NCBI GenBank assembly: GCA_017458225.1
Contig: JAFTFX010000002.1
Coordinates: 1 to 64,000, forward strand
Direction: 5' to 3'
Length of the DNA stretch: 64,000 nt
DNA from: Prevotella sp.
GTDB taxonomy: Bacteria > Bacteroidota > Bacteroidia > Bacteroidales > Bacteroidaceae
In this document: positions 58,272 to 64,000 of the stretch, in pieces
How the letters are laid out: the number at the start of each line of letters is the position of its first letter
Numbering within the stretch: position 1 is the first letter of the stretch
Program-made: the position numbers and the translations under genes
The notes under the pieces: model-generated
Told to the model about the DNA's origin: nothing
The model's database searches: none
The model's input: only the letters and a program-made list of their open reading frames with translations

Positions 58272-61196
58272 TTATTTCACAATAAACTTCTTGCCATTCT
58301 TAATGTAGAGGCCCGACTTCAGCTCGGTGACCTTGCGGCCCATAAGGTCGTAGACGGCATCGCTGTCCATGACGGGCTCATGCTGTCCGGCCAACCGGTC
58401 GATGCCCAGTGTGGTCTGACTGGTCTCCGAGCGGTTCGTCATCTGGTTGAGGGCTATGACTTCTGTCAGAGAGAGTGCGCGGTCGTAGACAATCAGTTCG
58501 TCGAAACGGGCATCGGCTGAGCCCCAGAACGAGCCGTTGCCAAGATAGAGCTCGTCGCACGAAGCCAGGAAGTCTACAATCTGACTGTAACCTTCTGAGG
58601 TAAAGCCTTGTTTGGTCGTGGTGGCCTTGCCGTTATAAGTAGAAGAGTACTTGTCGGTTTGCTTCGAGCCGTCCACATAGATGATGATGCCACCAGTGCT
58701 GCTGCTCACGGTGCGTGCAAAGGTGATGGTCACCAGATGCCAGCGGTCTACGCCCAGTTTGGTGTTCTCTACCGTCGTGGGATGGTTGATGTCTATCCAG
58801 TTGTTATAAATACCGTTGCCAGCATCAGCCGTTACGCCGTCGTTGAAGCCCAGATACAGGTTGCCTGTCATGTAGAGTCGGCCAGTACCGCCGGTCATGC
58901 CGAAGAGGGCATCCCACAGGTTGGCATCGGTACGCTTCACGAAGAACGAGATGGTGGCACCGTTGGTCAGGTCGCGTCCTTTCAGCGGATTGGGAACAGC
59001 CACATAACTCTCCTTGCCGTTCGCGCCGAATGCCGTGTGCACCACGCCGCCATTGCGTAGCGGCTCACCAGTCTCCACCTGAGGCAGTGTCGTGGTGCTC
59101 TTTCTGAGTAGCTGGGCTTTCTCTGCAGTGTTCAGGCTGTTGGTCAGGTCGGCATCGTCGAACTTATAGCGTGCTAGCATGTCGTTCTGCCATGTGGCGC
59201 TCGCAGCCTTTGAGTTTTCTTCCGACCGTGCAGTCACATTGTAGGTCTGCTGCCAGAAGTAGTTGCCGGCCTCCATCCGGGCAGTCAGCGCCACTTTCGT
59301 GTCTTCCTCCAGTCCCACGGGATAGTAGGTGCCGAACTCCGAGACAACCGTGGGCAGACTGCTGGTCCACAGCAGCGATACGTTTGCATCGGCAGGAGTG
59401 ATGCTGTACAGGTCGACATTCTTTGTAATGTATCCGTTGTTCGAAACAGGCATTGTGCCCATGTTGTTCAGCTGCCAGGCCAGCGCGTAGTCGGGTCGAT
59501 ATTTGTAGCCCCACACGTTGACACCGCTGGTGGCCATAGCCGAGAACGAAACGGTCCTGATGGTGCGGCCGTCTATCTGCTCGTCGAAGAGCACGCCGTT
59601 GTAAGTCACCGTGCCCAGACGGATGGTCAGATAGCTGGTGCCCTCCTGCAAGCTCCATGTGCCGCTATAGGCTCCCGTCACCTTACCGTCGGCGGTGAGC
59701 GTAATCTCCACAGGTGTCACCTCCTCCATTTTTTCATAGTCCATCTTGTACTTATGAATCAGAATCTGATAAGTGCCGGGGATGTCGATGTCGTCAACCA
59801 GTTGCTTCGAGGCGATATCAGCATCGGTGACGGCCTCGCCGTTATACTCAAAGGGAGCGGCCACCAGCCAGCCGTTCTTGTTCTGGAACAGTTGGTGTAC
59901 CCGTACGGCATGGAATCCCCAGTCAGGATGGCCGTCGTTGAACTTGGTGTGATAGACCAGCAGCGTGCGACCGTCCTCGGTGGTGATGACGCTGTTATGG
60001 CCTTGGGCACACTCGCCTGCGGTGCCGGTCATGGGGCCCCATTCATTGTAGGCACCCATGATTTTCTCTCCACGGTTGTCAGTAGCCTTGGGACCGTAGT
60101 TCATGGCATAGCCTGTGTAGACAGCTGAATGGCTTGAGGCATCGGTGTACGTGCCGTCGGGCTTCGCCGAGCGGAACACGCGCATCTCGTAGCCGCCATT
60201 GGGACTATAGAAGCCGTAGCTCACAAAGAGATAGTAGTAGTTGCCTATGTGCCTGATATAGGAGCCTTCGCCCGAGACATAGTAGCCGCCGGCAATGCGC
60301 TTGCCGAAATAGGGGTCGCTGTTCGTACCTACGGAATAGGTGGCATCATAGTCGCGCAAGCCAGTAGCCTTGTTGAGTTTCAATATCCAGATGCCGCCGC
60401 TCCAGGATCCGTATGCCATCCATAGTTCGCCGTCTTCATCGAAGAATACGGCAGGGTCGATGGCGTGGGGCCAGCTGGCCTTCGACGTAGAGACCCATGT
60501 GCCCGAATAGCGCGAGGGCAGTGATGACTGTGTGCCCAGCACCAGTTCCAGATCGGTCTTTTTATAGGAGAAGTTGGTGGTAGCGTTGAAGGCTGTGATG
60601 ACCACCGGCCCTTGATACTCGTAGGGGCCTTCAATATTGTCGCTGGTCAGCAGCACGATGCTCGAATGCCAACCGTCGCCGTTCACGCTGAAGTACTGGC
60701 ACCATTTCTGCATCGTGGGGTTCCAGATGATGTCGGGGGCCCACAGGTTGCCGCTGATGTCCCAGTTGGCTATCGAAGCATTCGACCAAGCGTAGGCATC
60801 GAAGGCCGGAAAGTCTACTTCCACGCCACCTTTCGTCACCTTCGTAACGGCCGGTGTCGAGAAGGCATCCTTACTGTAGGCATTAGTACTGCTACTGTTT
60901 TTCCAGGGCACACCTACCGTAAAGGTCTCGCCGGCCAGATTGGTCTCTTTGCCCTTGCTCACCGATGTCCAGTTCTGCAGGTCGGTGCTGTAGGCCACGC
61001 CACGCATGGTGCCAAAGATGTAGTAGCGTCCCGACTTCGAGTCGTAGACCACCGACGGGTCGTGAACACTCACGCGCTTCTTGGCCGTGGTGTTCTTGTA
61101 GTAGTTCTTGGCCTGGGTCTGCGTCATCTCAATCTCCTGTGCCGTCATCCCCAAGAAGGGAACGAACGCCAGCATCAGCGTCAATAGTTGTCTCAT
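58272..61196 (-). CDS. GH43 arabinan endo-1,5-alpha-L-arabinanase with LamG domain
   Basis: A 974-residue secreted multidomain enzyme (signal peptide ending FLGMTAQ). The catalytic five-bladed propeller covers about 40-480: the catalytic Asp in SVHDPSVVY, NLWAPDIIWN, IDPAVFFDEDGELWMAYGSWSG, GYYVSGEGSYI (acid Glu region) and GHNSVITTEDG. A lipocalin-like domain follows (about 490-580), then a bacterial Ig-like segment, a LamG-type jelly roll (about 690-920) and the tail VYDLMGRKVTELKSGLYIKNG. Endo-arabinanases of this type cut alpha-1,5-arabinan of plant pectin. It heads the minus-strand cluster. Confidence 0.9.
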   Translation of the reverse strand: MRQLLTLMLAFVPFLGMTAQEIEMTQTQAKNYYKNTTAKKRVSVHDPSVVYDSKSGRYYIFGTMRGVAYSTDLQNWTSVSKGKETNLAGETFTVGVPWKNSSSTNAYSKDAFSTPAVTKVTKGGVEVDFPAFDAYAWSNASIANWDISGNLWAPDIIWNPTMQKWCQYFSVNGDGWHSSIVLLTSDNIEGPYEYQGPVVITAFNATTNFSYKKTDLELVLGTQSSLPSRYSGTWVSTSKASWPHAIDPAVFFDEDGELWMAYGSWSGGIWILKLNKATGLRDYDATYSVGTNSDPYFGKRIAGGYYVSGEGSYIRHIGNYYYLFVSYGFYSPNGGYEMRVFRSAKPDGTYTDASSHSAVYTGYAMNYGPKATDNRGEKIMGAYNEWGPMTGTAGECAQGHNSVITTEDGRTLLVYHTKFNDGHPDWGFHAVRVHQLFQNKNGWLVAAPFEYNGEAVTDADIASKQLVDDIDIPGTYQILIHKYKMDYEKMEEVTPVEITLTADGKVTGAYSGTWSLQEGTSYLTIRLGTVTYNGVLFDEQIDGRTIRTVSFSAMATSGVNVWGYKYRPDYALAWQLNNMGTMPVSNNGYITKNVDLYSITPADANVSLLWTSSLPTVVSEFGTYYPVGLEEDTKVALTARMEAGNYFWQQTYNVTARSEENSKAASATWQNDMLARYKFDDADLTNSLNTAEKAQLLRKSTTTLPQVETGEPLRNGGVVHTAFGANGKESYVAVPNPLKGRDLTNGATISFFVKRTDANLWDALFGMTGGTGRLYMTGNLYLGFNDGVTADAGNGIYNNWIDINHPTTVENTKLGVDRWHLVTITFARTVSSSTGGIIIYVDGSKQTDKYSSTYNGKATTTKQGFTSEGYSQIVDFLASCDELYLGNGSFWGSADARFDELIVYDRALSLTEVIALNQMTNRSETSQTTLGIDRLAGQHEPVMDSDAVYDLMGRKVTELKSGLYIKNGKKFIVK

Positions 61197-61360
61197 ATTC
61201 GCGTTTTAGTTATAATTTTAGTTCTTTATTGCGCTGCAAAAATAAGGATTTTTTTCCGAATCGTATTAAATTACCGCTATAATTCTTGAAATTTTAGCCA
61301 TTATTCAAAATAAATGATTACATTTGCACATATTTTCTATATTCAGACATCTGTTAAAAC

Positions 61361-62296
61361 ATGACACGACGTGTAATAGGTATTGGTGAAACCGTGCTCG
61401 ACATCATCTTCAAGGGCGAGCAGCCGCTGCAGGCTGTACCCGGTGGTTCGGCCTTCAACGCCATCATTTCGCTGGGACGCGCAGGCATCCCGGCTTATTT
61501 TATCAGTGAGACCGGCAACGACCGCGTGGGTCAGTGGGTGAAGCGTTTCCTGCGCGAAAACGGAGTCGACGATTCGGGGGTATGTGTGTTCCCCGACTCG
61601 AAATCGCCCATCTCACTGGCTTTCCTCGACGAGAACAACAATGCCGACTATCTCTTCTATAAAGACCATCCCCATGACCAGCTCGACTTTGTCTATCCTG
61701 AGATTCACGAAGACGATGTGGTCATCTTCGGCTCGTTCTTCGCCATCAACCCCGTGGTGCGGCCACAGGTGGCAGGCTTCCTCGACTATGCCCATCGGCA
61801 GGGGGCCATCCTCTACTACGACTTGAACTACCGCGCCTCTCACAAGAACGATCTGCTGCGCGTCACGCCCAACATCATTGAGAACTTGGAGATTGCCGAC
61901 ATTGTGCGCGGCAGCAACGAGGACTTCGAGATCATGTATCGCAAGAACGACGCCGACTCGGTCTACCGCTCGGAGATTTCGTTCTACACCAAGAAGTTCA
62001 TCTACACGCGCGGAGCCCAGCCCGTAGAGCTGCGTGCCGAGGGCGGCTTTGCCAAGCAGTATCCTGTCAAGACGGGCGGTGAGGTGGTGAGCACCATTGG
62101 TGCCGGCGACAACTTCAATGCCGGCATCGTCTTCGGACTCATCAAGCACGGCATCACCCGTAGCGACATCGACCGTGGACTCAGCGAGCAGCAGTGGGAC
62201 AGCATCATCGGCTGCGGACTGCGCTTCTCAGCCAACGTGTGCCAGAGCCTGAACAACTATATTGACCCTGAATTCGGAAAACAAATCAATCAATAA
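61361..62296 (+). CDS. PfkB-family carbohydrate kinase (fructokinase-like)
   Basis: A 311-residue sugar kinase. The N-terminal GETVLDIIFKGEQPLQAVPGGSAFNAIISLGR and the C-terminal STIGAGDNFNAGIVFGL (catalytic Asp in GAGD) are the PfkB signatures. The usual GAGDSF reads GAGDNF. Fructose is the likeliest substrate, with 2-keto-3-deoxygluconate or ribose as alternatives. A TACATTTG box lies 35 nt upstream. It is 6 nt ahead of the FprA gene. Confidence 0.85.
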   Translation: MTRRVIGIGETVLDIIFKGEQPLQAVPGGSAFNAIISLGRAGIPAYFISETGNDRVGQWVKRFLRENGVDDSGVCVFPDSKSPISLAFLDENNNADYLFYKDHPHDQLDFVYPEIHEDDVVIFGSFFAINPVVRPQVAGFLDYAHRQGAILYYDLNYRASHKNDLLRVTPNIIENLEIADIVRGSNEDFEIMYRKNDADSVYRSEISFYTKKFIYTRGAQPVELRAEGGFAKQYPVKTGGEVVSTIGAGDNFNAGIVFGLIKHGITRSDIDRGLSEQQWDSIIGCGLRFSANVCQSLNNYIDPEFGKQINQ

Positions 62297-62302
62297 CTTA
62301 CA

Positions 62303-63532
62303 ATGAAACAGATTTCAGACAACATCTTCTACGTAGGTGTCAACGACCGCAACAAGACACTCTTCGAGGGTCTGTGGCCCCTGCCCAACGGCGTTAGCTA
62401 CAATGCCTATCTCATCAACGACGAAAAAGTGTGCCTCGTCGATACCGTCGAGGTCGACTTCTTCATGCCGTTCCTGGAGAACATCCGCGAAGTCATCGGC
62501 CAGCGTCCCATCGACTATGTGGTGGTGAACCACATGGAGCCCGACCATAGCGGCTCGCTGGCTCTGCTGCGCCAGTTCTATCCCGACATCGAGATCATCG
62601 GTAACAAGAAGACCTTCGACATGATGGCCGGCTTCTACCGTCTGACCACCGGTCTGCATGAGGTGAAGAACGGCGACACCCTCTCGCTGGGTGCCCACCA
62701 GCTTCAGTTCGTCCTCACCCCCATGGTGCACTGGCCCGAAACCATGATGACACTAGCCACCGTTCCTGGTGCTTCAGCTACCGTGTCCGGCGCTTCTCCG
62801 TCGGGTCCCGTTGTCCTCTTCAGCGGCGATGCCTTCGGCTGCTTCGGGGCGCTGAACGGTGCCTATGTCGACGAGCAGATGAACTGCGACGAGTTCTGGC
62901 CTGAAATGACGCGCTACTACTCGAACATCGTGGGAAAATACGGCACACCCGTGCAGATGGCCCTGAAAAAGCTGGCCGGCGTTCAGGTCGACTACATCTG
63001 CGCCACCCACGGCCCCGTGTGGCACGAGCATGTCGGGAAGGTCATCGGCATCTACGACCGTCTCAGCAAGTATGAGGCCGAGCCGGGCCTCGTCATTTGC
63101 TATGGCACCATGTATGGCAACACCGAGCGCGCTGCCGAGGTGATTGCTCGCAGTGCTGCTCAGGCAGGTCTGAAAAATATCGTGATGTACAACGTGTCGA
63201 AGACCCACCACTCTTACATCATTCGCGACCTGTTCCGCTATCGCGGTCTCATCGTCGGCGCACCCACCTATAACACGGGCCTCTATCACGAGATGAACGT
63301 GCTGCTCGACGAGCTGTCGCAGAAGGACATCAAGGGTCGTCTGTTCGGCTGGTTCGGCTCCTACAGCTGGGCTTCGAAGGCCGTCAGCGAGATTCAGAAG
63401 TGGAACGACGAGCGCCTGCACTACGAGCCCGTGGGCACACCCGTTGAAATCAAGCAGGCACTGAACGACGAAACACTCGCCCAGTGCGAAGCCCTGGGTC
63501 GCCAGATGGCTGAAGCCCTTCTGAAAGAGTAG
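62303..63532 (+). CDS. A-type flavoprotein (FprA, flavo-diiron)
   Basis: A 409-residue flavo-diiron protein that reduces O2 or NO in anaerobes. The N-terminal beta-lactamase-like domain has the diiron ligands in NHMEPDHSGSL, HWPETMM, SGDAFGCFG and THGPVWHEH; the C-terminal flavodoxin domain starts YGTMYGNTERAAE. Between HWPETMMT and LFSGDAFG there is an extra stretch with ATVPGAS and ATVSGAS, a 21-nt degenerate duplication (about 62757-62798) not usual in the family. A terminator follows. Confidence 0.93.
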   Translation: MKQISDNIFYVGVNDRNKTLFEGLWPLPNGVSYNAYLINDEKVCLVDTVEVDFFMPFLENIREVIGQRPIDYVVVNHMEPDHSGSLALLRQFYPDIEIIGNKKTFDMMAGFYRLTTGLHEVKNGDTLSLGAHQLQFVLTPMVHWPETMMTLATVPGASATVSGASPSGPVVLFSGDAFGCFGALNGAYVDEQMNCDEFWPEMTRYYSNIVGKYGTPVQMALKKLAGVQVDYICATHGPVWHEHVGKVIGIYDRLSKYEAEPGLVICYGTMYGNTERAAEVIARSAAQAGLKNIVMYNVSKTHHSYIIRDLFRYRGLIVGAPTYNTGLYHEMNVLLDELSQKDIKGRLFGWFGSYSWASKAVSEIQKWNDERLHYEPVGTPVEIKQALNDETLAQCEALGRQMAEALLKE

Positions 63533-63560
63533 CAGATGCTGACTCTGTAGCTAAAAGCGA

Positions 63561-64000
63561 TTATCGTGACAATACAGCCGCCACCTCCTCAACGGTGGTG
63601 GCTGTTTTTATGTATGTGTGCCAGTCTTTCCGCATCATGCCCTTCGCGGCCAGGTCGTCAAGCAGGGCAACGAGCGCATCCCAGAAGCTTTTCTGGTTGT
63701 AGAGGACAACGGGCTTGTGGTGATAGTCGAGGGTGGCTGCTGCCACCACCGTAAACAGCTCGTCGAGCGTGCCGATGCCGCCAGGCAGTACGATGAAGGC
63801 ATCGCTCTGCGCCATCATCAGGTCTTTGCGGTCGGTCAGGTTCTCGGTGGGTATGTGTACATCCAGATAGGGGCTCAGCCGTCCCATCTCCTCAATCTTG
63901 CGAGGCACCACACCAATCACCATGCCGCCAGCCTCCTTCGCGGCCTTGCTCACCTTGTGCATCAATCCGGCATCGTGGCCGCCAAACACAATGGCATGGC
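63561..64000 (-). CDS. LOG/TIGR00730-family protein, cut by the window end
   Basis: The C-terminal 146 residues of a Rossmann-fold protein of the LOG family (5'-monophosphate phosphoribohydrolase, or a lysine decarboxylase-like fold). Visible are the GGHDAGLM loop, GVVPRKIEEMG, and the catalytic LPGGIGTLDELF, with PGGxGTxxE complete. The frame stays open to the last base, so the N-terminus lies outside. The substrate in bacteria is AMP- or cytokinin-type nucleotides; here it is not known. Its last codons hold the FprA terminator. Confidence 0.9.
   Translation of the reverse strand, partial: HAIVFGGHDAGLMHKVSKAAKEAGGMVIGVVPRKIEEMGRLSPYLDVHIPTENLTDRKDLMMAQSDAFIVLPGGIGTLDELFTVVAAATLDYHHKPVVLYNQKSFWDALVALLDDLAAKGMMRKDWHTYIKTATTVEEVAAVLSR
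63574..63609 (+). terminator. Terminator of fprA inside the LOG gene
   Basis: CAGCCGCCACC (63575-63585) pairs with GGTGGTGGCTG (63594-63604) with one G-U, followed by TTTTTA. It sits 42 nt past the fprA stop and inside the coding sequence of the opposing LOG gene. Confidence 0.75.

Overview
The window looks like a chromosome segment from a Prevotella-type member of the Bacteroidales (Prevotella, Segatella, Xylanibacter or a close relative). The evidence is promoters of the Bacteroidetes kind (TTTG, 19 nt, TAnnTTTG), almost no Shine-Dalgarno sequences, families largely confined to the phylum (LruC, DUF4290, DUF2851, BtuG-like surface propeller, DUF4465, AraC and LuxR regulators of Bacteroidales type), fairly GC-rich coding DNA and very AT-rich gaps. 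No rRNA, tRNA, CRISPR array, transposase or prophage gene was seen.

Layout. 1-5.3 kb, minus strand: an LruC-domain lipoprotein, then DUF2851, an acyl-CoA thioesterase and dprA. 5.3-20.0 kb, minus strand: a vitamin B12 uptake operon behind a cobalamin riboswitch, in the order btuB receptor, BtuG-like surface propeller, a surface protein, a 2557-residue modular surface protein with three DUF4465 modules, BtuF-like and BtuC-like. 20.1-29.7 kb, plus strand: aroQ, an O-methyltransferase, a TPR histidine kinase with a LytTR regulator, a MIP18-type Fe-S assembly protein, lpxH, two tandem sodium:solute symporters and a ComEA-like helix-hairpin-helix protein; a VanZ-like gene (25.5-25.9 kb) lies on the minus strand among them. 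29.8-30.7 kb, minus: an AraC regulator. 30.8-38.9 kb, plus: housekeeping genes prmC, recX, comF, tsaB, DUF4290, murA, rimM, dxr and rseP. 38.8-43.4 kb, minus: comEC, a HAD phosphatase, a LuxR regulator, hisB and a membrane protein. 43.6-46.6 kb: xth, argB, a small membrane protein and pdxK. 46.6-51.9 kb is a looser, lower-GC stretch with a broken gene, two lipoproteins, a TPR-LuxR regulator, a large inverted repeat and an AAA ATPase. 51.9-61.2 kb, minus: dus, then a small pectin/arabinan-type cluster (DUF2264, MFS permease, DUF6055 zinc protease-like protein, a secreted protein and a GH43 arabinanase). 61.4-64 kb: a PfkB sugar kinase, an FprA flavoprotein and a LOG-family gene cut by the window end.

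Two themes stand out beyond the gene list. First, at least twelve gene boundaries carry short tandem repeats (unit 8 to 31 nt), each different from the next except for one 8-nt family found twice, and several of them run into coding sequence. Second, dispersed repeat families occur: a roughly 100-bp element carrying promoters (20.0 and 45.7 kb), an AACGTCAAA-core inverted repeat found in two intergenic gaps and inside two unrelated genes, and a GC-rich palindrome inside and beside aroQ. Together with the giant DUF4465 protein of the B12 operon these are the most unusual items here.
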